A DNA stretch of 64,000 nucleotides from Laspinema palackyanum D2a. Lineage in GTDB: Bacteria > Cyanobacteriota > Cyanobacteriia > Cyanobacteriales > Laspinemataceae. Position numbers and translations under genes: made by a program. Shown piece by piece: positions 8,931 through 16,968 of this stretch. Within the stretch, counting starts at the first letter, position 1; each line of letters begins with the position of its first letter. The notes under the pieces are model-generated. The model was not told where the DNA came from, searched no databases, and saw nothing but the letters and a program-made list of their open reading frames with translations. The stretch lies in the NCBI GenBank assembly GCA_025370845.1, contig JAMXFF010000002.1, positions 212,342 to 276,341 of the forward strand. Direction: 5' to 3'.

Positions 8931-9704
8931 ATGAAATTGATAATCGATACAGACACCCAACAACTCATCCAAGAAATTGACGGAAACCAGGTTTGTTTGA
9001 ATTTGTATTCTAAACAAGCCTTTGAACTCATTTCCCAACAATGGGTCAAAGTGGGATGGAATCAAAAATATCCCTATATTTTTAGCTGGCTGGGAAGACC
9101 AATTATCCAACTCCCGGAGGATATGATCCGCATTCAAGAAGCGATCTATCGAGTGCAACCGGATGTGATTATAGAAACCGGGGTCGCTCATGGGGGATCG
9201 TTAATTTATTATGCCAGTTTGTGTAAAGCGATCGCTAAAGGGAGAGTGATTGGGATTGACATTGAGATTCGACCCCAGAACCGCAAGGCGATCGAATCTC
9301 ACGAACTGTTCCCTTACATAACCTTAGTAGAAGGTAACTCCATAGAACCGGAACTTGTCCGTCAGGTTAAATCGATGGTCAAACCGGCAGAGACGGTGAT
9401 GGTTATTCTCGATTCTTGCCATACCAAAGCGCACGTTTTAGCAGAGTTAGAAGCCTACGGAGACTTAGTAACCCCCAGGTCTTATCTCGTGGCAACGGAT
9501 GGAATTATGAAAGAGTTGAGTGATGTACCTATGGGTCAAGCCGACTGGAGTTTTGATAATCCAACAGCGGCAGCAGCAGAATTTGCTCAACAGCATCCTG
9601 AGTTTATCTTAAAACAACCAGGATGGCCGTTTAATGAAAGTGAATTAACGGAAAATGTTACCCATTGGCCCGGTGCTTGGTTGCAGAGAAAGGAATCAAT
9701 TTAA
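8931..9704 (+). CDS. CmcI / rhamnosyl O-methyltransferase family protein
   Basis: 257-aa SAM-dependent methyltransferase of the cephalosporin hydroxylase (CmcI) family. Motif I is VIIETGVAHGGSLIYYAS and is followed by GRVIGIDIEIRP, VMVILDSCHTKAHVLAEL and the C-terminal LTENVTHWPGAWL. The family includes mycobacterial enzymes that 2-O-methylate rhamnosyl residues. A TTG at 8922 overlaps the previous stop, but ATG 8931 is the better start. As the last gene of the sugar operon it probably O-methylates the deoxyhexose, or a glycan containing it (inference). Confidence 0.82.
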   Translation: MKLIIDTDTQQLIQEIDGNQVCLNLYSKQAFELISQQWVKVGWNQKYPYIFSWLGRPIIQLPEDMIRIQEAIYRVQPDVIIETGVAHGGSLIYYASLCKAIAKGRVIGIDIEIRPQNRKAIESHELFPYITLVEGNSIEPELVRQVKSMVKPAETVMVILDSCHTKAHVLAELEAYGDLVTPRSYLVATDGIMKELSDVPMGQADWSFDNPTAAAAEFAQQHPEFILKQPGWPFNESELTENVTHWPGAWLQRKESI

Positions 9705-10178
9705 AGAAGCTATACTAGAGGAGTTTGATGAACAATCATTCACCCTGACTGAGTAGAAGAAGGCGATGACAAGATAGTGATTGAAGAGATGGCCTAAGCT
9801 ATCTATCCGATGGACGGATTCAAAGAAAAAGGTCGAGAATTTGGGGGCAATGGGTGTCTTGATCCTTGAGTATTTCGCAACTGTAATGACGTCCGCCGGT
9901 GGTATGCTAGTTACCGACCGAGAGGAAATTAGATGGGCAAGTTTGAGGAGGGGGCGATCGCGCCTGGGTTCCCGGGGATAAGTTATTGGATAACAGGGAG
10001 GTGGGTTGGAAATCTAAAATCTGCAAGATCTACGCAGTCCAGAATCTGGCACAATCGGAACGGATCCAAGTCTAGTTTTAAAGTAAGCCATCCCTCTTCT
10101 TCTGTACAGTATTTATAAGGGGAGAGGAAGTGATAAAATTAATTGCTCGTAAATCCTGATTCTTTGGAGTGAACTCTT
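9705..10178. other. 474-bp intergenic region
   Basis: No supported gene. Two open frames (66 and 61 codons) have no recognisable domain, overlap each other and lack clear ribosome sites. Composition is ordinary for the window. It separates the CDP-sugar operon from the 2093-aa transferase and presumably holds that gene's promoter; GGAGTGAAC about 12 nt before ATG 10179 is a plausible ribosome site. Confidence 0.35.
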
Positions 10179-13100
10179 ATGTCCAGTAAATTCTCGGTAA
10201 TTATCCCCACCCGTCAACGACATAATACCCTCCAGTATGCGATTCAAAGTGTACTCAATCAAACTTATCAAGATTTTGAAGTAGTTGTAATGGATAATTA
10301 CAGCACTCCAGAAACCCGAGAAGTCGTAGATTCATTTAACAATTCTAAAATCAAATATTATCGTGCGCCTCAGCGCCTTTCCATGTCGGACAATTGGGAA
10401 CTGGGCTTATCTCATGCGACGGGAGAATATGTCATTATTATCGGAGATGATGATGGTTTACTACCAGATGGGTTAGAAATAGGCTACAAACTTCTCGACC
10501 AATATAAAATCAATCAAGTGACCTGGTTTAGACATCCTTACTATTGGCCCAATGCCATTCAAACCTGGGAACAAAATCGGTTGCATATTCTTTTAAATAA
10601 AAACTGCCTGGTAGCCAATTCAAAAGAGCAACTCAAATTATTTTATCAAGGCAAAACAACTTATGAGTTTTTGCCGATGCTCTATAATTCCTTTATTCAT
10701 AGAGATATTATAAAAAAAATTAGAGAAAAGCAAGAAGACGGGAGATACTTTTTACCTACTTGTTTATGTCCAGATATTTATTCAGGGATAGTCAATGCCT
10801 ACTTTACCGAAAGTTACTTATATACTGAAAGACCTCTTTCGATATCAGGAATTTCTGGGCATAGCACCGGAATTTCTTTTGCTTTTCCTGGTTTGAATTC
10901 TCAGCCTGCCCAAGAATTCGTGGTCGAGCAGCAAAGCAAAAATCATCAATTCATTCATAGAGATTTAGTCCCTTCCAAAAATTCAGTGATTGTCATCGCC
11001 AGCGACCAACTCACGATTAAAGATTTTTTCTTTAAAAATGAGCCTCATTATCAATTAAATATTGAGGCGCTATTAAGTAGATTAATATCGCAAATTAATA
11101 ACAATCCGCAAGAGTATGAACAGTCCCTAGCGGAAATCCATCAGTTAGCTCAAAAATGGAATATTAATTTAAGTCAATTTAAAATTCCTCCCAAGGCAGA
11201 ACCCCTTAAGCAGAGTTATGAAGGATATGTCCGGAATCGGGAAGGTGGACTAATGGCTTTAGTGGTGGATTGCCAAAAATTAGATATTTCGACGGTGGAT
11301 CAGGCGGCATTACTTTGTAGCAAAATCATTAATGAAGAAATTCCCTATAAAAATCATCGGGGGGAATACTATATTGACCCCAATTTAGTTAAATCCTCGA
11401 TGGCACGAGGGGAAACAACGCGGCGAAATAGCGGGGAGGAAGCGACTATGGATTTACAGAATTTTAACCGGGAAAAGCTGGTGCAAGCGATCGCATCTTT
11501 GCAAGTTAAGCAAAGAGTTTATGCCATTCTGACCCAATTAACCAGCGATCGCTGGATGCAAAGCGATTTAGAAAGATATGCAGACCCCTCACAAACTAAC
11601 GCCGGTTGGTTTGATTCTATTTCATTTTTAAACTGGTACGCTCACAACTTTAAGCCCAAACATTACCTAGAAGTGGGAGTTCGACGGGGGCGATCGCTCG
11701 CTCAAGTCTTAGCGGAATCCCCTCAAACTCAAGCTTATGGATTCGACCTCTGGATTGATAATTATGCAGGAGTGGCTAATCCGGGTCCTGATTTTGTATG
11801 CAGTGAACTCAGGAAGTTAGGAATCCAAAATCTACCCACCTTAATTAGTGGTAACTCTCACCAAACCCTCCCTAATTTTTTTGCCGACCCCCGTCAGATT
11901 CAAGAATTTGACCTGATTAATATTGATGGAGATCACAGCTATAGTGGAGCCAAAGAGGATTTAGAAATTGCCTTTGCTCATTTGGCTACGGGTGGGGCGT
12001 TAATGTTTGATGATATCACTCATCCCGCTCATCCAGAATTACGCGAGCTTTGGGATGAATATCGCGAAAAATTTAAAGATTATCTCTTCATTGAGGATGC
12101 CTTCGGGACCGGAACTGGAGTGGCATTTAAGCCCCCATTCACCCAATTATCAACAGGGATAGACTCCGTAAGCCAGAATGAGACGCCTCCAAACCCCTCG
12201 GAATTGGCTTCATTACCCATCCATTTCTTTACCATTGTTCTGAATGGCGAACCCTTCATTCGCTACCATATCGAGGTCTTTAAAAACCTCCCTTTCCAAT
12301 GGCATTGGCATATCGTTGAAGGAGTTGCTGACTTAAAACAGGATACGGCCTGGAGTTTGAGGTCCGGAGGGAAAATTGAGGATGAAATGCATCGTCAGGG
12401 ACGCAGCAAAGACGGGACTACCGAATATCTAAATCAACTGGCGCGACTTTATCCCCAGCAGGTTACCCTTTATCAGAAACCGGAAGGGGTATTCTGGGAT
12501 GGCAAACGGGAAATGGTGAATGCACCCTTAGCGAATATCCAAGAAGAATGTCTACTGTGGCAAGTCGATGTGGATGAATTATGGACAGTCGAGCAGATTG
12601 CCACAGCGAGACAAATGTTTATCAAAAATCCTGAAAAAACCGCCGCATTTTATTGGTGCTGGTACTTTGTTGGAGATAATCTCGCGATCGCCACTCGCAA
12701 TTGCTACACCCAGAATCCGCAGCAAGAGTGGTTGAGAAGTTGGCGCTTTAAACCGGGAATGCGGTGGTTGAGTCACGAACCCCCGAGATTAGCAGAACCC
12801 TTAGCCAATGGAGAATGGCGTGATGTGGGTCGGGTTAATCCCTTTCGCCATGAAGAAACAGAACAACAAAATTTGGTATTCCAACATTTTGCTTATGTCA
12901 CCATTGACCAGCTATGTTTTAAAGAAAAATATTACGGCTATCCCAATGCCTTGAATAACTGGATCGAACTCCAAAAACAAACCCAATTTCCTTTGCGCTT
13001 ACGAGACTATTTTTCCTGGGTACAGGATGATACAATCGTCAACAAGGCAACGGACCTCGGGATTGTTCCCCTTGCCAAACCGACAGTACAGTTTGTCCCC

Positions 13101-16100
13101 GGCGATCGCAGCCTAGGAAATACCCCGACACAGACCCCACGAAATTTTCCCTTTATCCTGATAGATGGAGTCTTCTACCAAATCAACAACACCGGCATCG
13201 CTCGCGTCTGGACTTCGCTCTTGCAAGAATGGGTGAAAACGGGATTTGCCAAACAACTCTTATTCTTAGATCGCGCTGGCACAGCCCCGCGAATTCCGGG
13301 CATCAAATATCTCTGCATTCCCACTTATGATTACCATAATACCGAGGCCGATCGCCTCTTGTTGCAGGACATTTGTGATGAAGAAGGTGCGGATATCTTC
13401 ATCTCCACTTATTACACTACCCCCATCTCCACGCCCTCGGTGTTCATGGCCTATGACATGATCCCCGAACGGTATTCAACCAATCTGAATTCCCCCATGT
13501 GGCGGGAAAAACATCACGGCATCCGTCAGGGTTCCGCCTATCTGACTATTTCTGAACAAACCGCCCGGGATTTGGTTGAATTTTTCCCAGAAATTCCGCG
13601 CGATCGCGTCACTGTTGCCCCTTGCGGCATCCAGCCGGAATTTAGACCGACCACTCCGGCAGAAGTTACCGCATTTAAAGCCAAATACCGCCTCTCAAAA
13701 CCTTATTTCCTCTGGGTCGGTAGCCGCACTAATATCAATCAGTACAAAAATGCCATCTTATTCTTCCAGGCATTTGCTCAACTCCCAAACCGCCAAGCAT
13801 TCGATATTCTCTGTGTCGGTGGAGAAGCCCAATTAGAGCCAGAATTTCAAACTTATGTCACCGATACAACCGTCCATTTTTTGAAATTGAGTGACTCAGA
13901 ATTGCGACTGGCTTATTCCGGTGCCACTGCCCTAATTTACACCTCTAAATATGAAGGCTTTGGCTTGCCCGTCCTAGAAGCAATGGCTTGTGGATGCCCG
14001 GTGATTACTTGTCCCAATGGTGCGATTCCCGAAGTCGGCGGCTCAGGGGTTATGTATGTTCAAGACCATGACATTTCTGGTCTGGTGAAGGCTATGCAGG
14101 AGATTCAAAAACCTGAAGTTCGCAATCCTTTAATTGCCGCCGGATTGGAACGCCCTCGCCAATTTTCCTGGGAAAAAATGGCAGAAATTGTCCGTTCCAC
14201 CCTCGTGAAGACCGCACAAAACCCCCGCAAAGCGGCGATCGCCACTCCTGCTTCCCCCACCCCTGTAGAACCCGGTACTTTAACGCATCTCCAGCAAACC
14301 CGCCAACAACTGGCCCAACAATGGTTAAATACCCCCGAAGAACAATTACAATCCGCCTATTTAGGTGAACTGGGAACCGCCCATAAAGCCCTGCTAGAGA
14401 GCGGCATCAAACATCATGCCCTAACTCCCTCCGAACAAGGAGTCATCCGCCAACTTTCGGAGGGAATTGCCCAGGGATTTGATGCACCCAATGCGCTGCA
14501 ATCCTTCATTGCTGCTACTCTCTATTGCTATCCCCATCAACTCCAGATTCCCTACACCAATGCACCGATTCCCAAATGGTTCGCCCAGGATTATCTCAAG
14601 TTTATGTTTGCCAGTCCTACCCTGTTCCATGAACTTGGAGAAGTCGCACAATATTATCGCTATTTCCAAGGTTGGGTAGAATATGTCCATCAGAAAATCT
14701 TCAGCAATCCTGACTCACCCCTCTGGCAAAGCGTCGCCGAGTTTTTCACCCAGGGAAATGCCAACTTTGCCCCCCTGTATTTCACCCGTGCTAACCTAAA
14801 ATCTGTCTACAGTCAACGAGCGGAGATTATTGAATTTGCACTCAAAAATCGGCAATTCCCAGTGGATTATGTCTTCTCCCCCCGTTCAGCAAATCGCCCC
14901 AAGATTCGCCTGGGAATTTTGAGAGACCATTTCAAGCCAGCAACGGAAACTTTGGCAACTTTGCCAGTTTTTGAACATCTCGATCGCCAGCAGTTTGAGA
15001 TTGTTCTCTATGCCAATCAGGTCAATGGCAGTCAACTTGAATGGTATTGTCAGAGTCGGGCCGATCGCCTCGTGAAACTGCCCGAAACCCTCTCAGAACA
15101 AGTCCAAACCCTCCGCAATGATGACTTAGATATCCTGTTCATCGGCACCAATATTACCGAACTCAATCATTCCTTAACCGCCCTCGCCCAACACCGACTC
15201 GCCCGAGTCCAAGTCACCTCCATTGCCTCCCCGGTGACCACCGGCATCCGCAATATCGATTACTATATTGCCGGGAATTTAACTGCACCGACTAACACCA
15301 GCAGTGAACAATACCGCGAGAAACTGGTCAATATAGAAGGGTCTGGTTTATGTTTCCGGTTCCCTTTACCTGAACCCGCCTCCACCGTCAATCCGACTCG
15401 GGCAAGCTGGGGTGCAACAGAGCAAACCGTGGTGTTTATGTCTGGGGCGAATTTCTACAAAATTATTCCCGAACTCACCGAAACTTGGGCCAAAATTCTC
15501 GCCGTCGTTCCCCATTCTATTTTGGTCTTATATCCCTTTGGTCCAGCCTGGAATTCCACTTATCCGGCGATGCCGTTTTTGGAACGACTCCACCGAATTT
15601 TTACCCAACATGGCATTGATAAACGGCGGTTAATTCTGATTAATACTCTACCGAGTCCATCGGATATTAAAGAATGCGTCAAACTCGCCGATGTTTATTT
15701 AGACTCCTATCCCTATAGTGGGGCAACTTCTTTGCTGGATCCGTTACAACTGGGAATTCCGGCGATCGCCTGGGAAGATAATAGCTTAAGGTCCCGCCAA
15801 GCTTCTGCACTCCTGCGGGAAATCCACCTAAGTGATTTAATCGCCCAGGACGAACCGGGTTATATCCAATTAGCGATTAAACTCGCAACCAATCCTCAAT
15901 TCCGTCACCACTATCGCCAGCAAATCCAGCAACAAATGCAGCAAAATCCGCCCTTTTTAGATAGTGCTGCTTACGGCCAGAAAATGGGGCATTTGTTTGA
16001 GCAATTGGTTCAAGGGGGACAGACTTCTGGTGCAATGGCGAGTGCAAAACCCACCCAAAGTCCGTCTCAACCCGTCTCTGTTTCTCAGGAATTTCTCAAT

Positions 16101-16460
16101 CGCCTGATTGGTTGTGCCAATCTGTATTATATTGACCCGTCTGATGAATCCATTCAACGGGAATTGCTTCAACTGCGGCGAGAATTTGCTGAGTTGTGGT
16201 TGCAAATCCCCAGCGATCGCCTGCACGAATGCTATACGCAGGAACTCGGCAAAGCACACCAAAGTGTTCTCAACAGTGGCATTCAAAATCAGCCCTTACC
16301 CGAGACAGAACAGCGCTTTGTGCAGGAGTTAAAGACTAAACTGGTCCCCGGACTAGATGCGCCTTTGGGGATGAATGCAGTCCTAGCTTTGCTGTTATAC
16401 CAACAGCGCGATCGCCTCCCCCTCTCCAACCAACCTTTACCGGATTGGGTGAATGGTTAA
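10179..16460 (+). CDS. 2093-aa multidomain glycosyltransferase/methyltransferase with GT41-like domain
   Basis: Giant cytoplasmic fusion with no signal peptide. Domains in order: GT2 glycosyltransferase (about 1-270, FSVIIPTRQRHNTL, acidic GDDD at 89-92); linker; class I methyltransferase (about 480-650, YLEVGVRRGRSLAQ, NIDGDHSYSGAKEDL); a GT2-like domain (about 680-965, DVDELW near 795); a GT4 glycosyltransferase (about 990-1345, EGFGLPVLEAMACGCPVI); a helical, non-TPR module (about 1370-1575); a GT41-type catalytic domain (about 1575-1945, KIIPELTETWAKIL, YLDSYPYSGATSLLDPL); and a partial second helical module (about 1970-2093). GT41 enzymes transfer GlcNAc or glucose to protein Ser/Thr or Asn. 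The fusion could build and modify a protein-linked oligosaccharide in one chain (inference). It stands as a single transcription unit. Confidence 0.85.
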   Translation: MSSKFSVIIPTRQRHNTLQYAIQSVLNQTYQDFEVVVMDNYSTPETREVVDSFNNSKIKYYRAPQRLSMSDNWELGLSHATGEYVIIIGDDDGLLPDGLEIGYKLLDQYKINQVTWFRHPYYWPNAIQTWEQNRLHILLNKNCLVANSKEQLKLFYQGKTTYEFLPMLYNSFIHRDIIKKIREKQEDGRYFLPTCLCPDIYSGIVNAYFTESYLYTERPLSISGISGHSTGISFAFPGLNSQPAQEFVVEQQSKNHQFIHRDLVPSKNSVIVIASDQLTIKDFFFKNEPHYQLNIEALLSRLISQINNNPQEYEQSLAEIHQLAQKWNINLSQFKIPPKAEPLKQSYEGYVRNREGGLMALVVDCQKLDISTVDQAALLCSKIINEEIPYKNHRGEYYIDPNLVKSSMARGETTRRNSGEEATMDLQNFNREKLVQAIASLQVKQRVYAILTQLTSDRWMQSDLERYADPSQTNAGWFDSISFLNWYAHNFKPKHYLEVGVRRGRSLAQVLAESPQTQAYGFDLWIDNYAGVANPGPDFVCSELRKLGIQNLPTLISGNSHQTLPNFFADPRQIQEFDLINIDGDHSYSGAKEDLEIAFAHLATGGALMFDDITHPAHPELRELWDEYREKFKDYLFIEDAFGTGTGVAFKPPFTQLSTGIDSVSQNETPPNPSELASLPIHFFTIVLNGEPFIRYHIEVFKNLPFQWHWHIVEGVADLKQDTAWSLRSGGKIEDEMHRQGRSKDGTTEYLNQLARLYPQQVTLYQKPEGVFWDGKREMVNAPLANIQEECLLWQVDVDELWTVEQIATARQMFIKNPEKTAAFYWCWYFVGDNLAIATRNCYTQNPQQEWLRSWRFKPGMRWLSHEPPRLAEPLANGEWRDVGRVNPFRHEETEQQNLVFQHFAYVTIDQLCFKEKYYGYPNALNNWIELQKQTQFPLRLRDYFSWVQDDTIVNKATDLGIVPLAKPTVQFVPGDRSLGNTPTQTPRNFPFILIDGVFYQINNTGIARVWTSLLQEWVKTGFAKQLLFLDRAGTAPRIPGIKYLCIPTYDYHNTEADRLLLQDICDEEGADIFISTYYTTPISTPSVFMAYDMIPERYSTNLNSPMWREKHHGIRQGSAYLTISEQTARDLVEFFPEIPRDRVTVAPCGIQPEFRPTTPAEVTAFKAKYRLSKPYFLWVGSRTNINQYKNAILFFQAFAQLPNRQAFDILCVGGEAQLEPEFQTYVTDTTVHFLKLSDSELRLAYSGATALIYTSKYEGFGLPVLEAMACGCPVITCPNGAIPEVGGSGVMYVQDHDISGLVKAMQEIQKPEVRNPLIAAGLERPRQFSWEKMAEIVRSTLVKTAQNPRKAAIATPASPTPVEPGTLTHLQQTRQQLAQQWLNTPEEQLQSAYLGELGTAHKALLESGIKHHALTPSEQGVIRQLSEGIAQGFDAPNALQSFIAATLYCYPHQLQIPYTNAPIPKWFAQDYLKFMFASPTLFHELGEVAQYYRYFQGWVEYVHQKIFSNPDSPLWQSVAEFFTQGNANFAPLYFTRANLKSVYSQRAEIIEFALKNRQFPVDYVFSPRSANRPKIRLGILRDHFKPATETLATLPVFEHLDRQQFEIVLYANQVNGSQLEWYCQSRADRLVKLPETLSEQVQTLRNDDLDILFIGTNITELNHSLTALAQHRLARVQVTSIASPVTTGIRNIDYYIAGNLTAPTNTSSEQYREKLVNIEGSGLCFRFPLPEPASTVNPTRASWGATEQTVVFMSGANFYKIIPELTETWAKILAVVPHSILVLYPFGPAWNSTYPAMPFLERLHRIFTQHGIDKRRLILINTLPSPSDIKECVKLADVYLDSYPYSGATSLLDPLQLGIPAIAWEDNSLRSRQASALLREIHLSDLIAQDEPGYIQLAIKLATNPQFRHHYRQQIQQQMQQNPPFLDSAAYGQKMGHLFEQLVQGGQTSGAMASAKPTQSPSQPVSVSQEFLNRLIGCANLYYIDPSDESIQRELLQLRREFAELWLQIPSDRLHECYTQELGKAHQSVLNSGIQNQPLPETEQRFVQELKTKLVPGLDAPLGMNAVLALLLYQQRDRLPLSNQPLPDWVNG

Positions 16461-16484
16461 TCGGAATTAATCCTCCCCCAGTAT

Positions 16485-16635
16485 AGAAACCGGGTTTCTG
16501 CAAAAATTGTTACCTTTTCATCATAAACTGATGAAAGAAACCCGGTTTCTCAACCCCTGCTAACCGACAAGAAACCGGGTTTCTGCAAAAATTGTTGCCT
16601 TTTTACCATCAATTGATGAAAGAAACCCGGTTTCT
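16485..16635. repeat. two copies of a 66-bp AGAAACC palindromic repeat
   Basis: Copy 1 spans 16485-16550 and copy 2 spans 16570-16635. Each begins with AGAAACCGGGTTTCT and ends with its reverse complement AGAAACCCGGTTTCT. The ends are themselves near-palindromes, and the centre contains GCAAAAATTGTT. A related copy lies at 54159-54223. The unit could fold as a long cruciform or RNA hairpin, in the style of REP/MITE elements. Both copies lie between convergent genes. Confidence 0.85.
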
Positions 16636-16654
16636 GACTACCCCTCTGCGCCGA

Positions 16655-16942
16655 TTACATCCAATCTTCGCTATCACTATCTTGCGCTCTATAAACTCGA
16701 CCTTTCCTGTGAATTTCGCGGGTTTTTTCAAACAAATCCTCTTCAGTCATATTCCAACGGGATAACACTTTGTCAATGTCACTCCAGACATCCCGCGACC
16801 CTGGAAATCCTCGATAGCGAATTCGCAATCGAGCTAATTCCGCCAGATTATATTCGGTCATATCTCCGGCTAAAATTTTGTCCAGAGTCTCGCGATCCTT
16901 ACGAGCTTGGGGATGTTGTTGTTCCTGTTTGATTTCAGACAT
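16655..16942 (-). CDS. DUF3288-like small cyanobacterial protein
   Basis: 95-aa acidic, helical protein with no membrane segment. The core YNLAELARLRIRYRGFPGSR and the following SDIDKVLSRWNMTEEDLFEKTREI match my recollection of DUF3288, a family known essentially only from cyanobacteria and without assigned function. The start at 16942 is preceded on the minus strand by a GGAGGA ribosome site. It lies 26 bp downstream of the TPR-GT41 gene on the same strand and may be co-transcribed with it. Confidence 0.75.
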   Translation of the reverse strand: MSEIKQEQQHPQARKDRETLDKILAGDMTEYNLAELARLRIRYRGFPGSRDVWSDIDKVLSRWNMTEEDLFEKTREIHRKGRVYRAQDSDSEDWM

Positions 16943-16968
16943 AATTCTGGAAATCCTCCTTTATTAAT

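Noticed and set aside
9781-10118. Two short frames that might be a transposase remnant
   Set aside because: No transposase motif or terminal inverted repeat could be identified.
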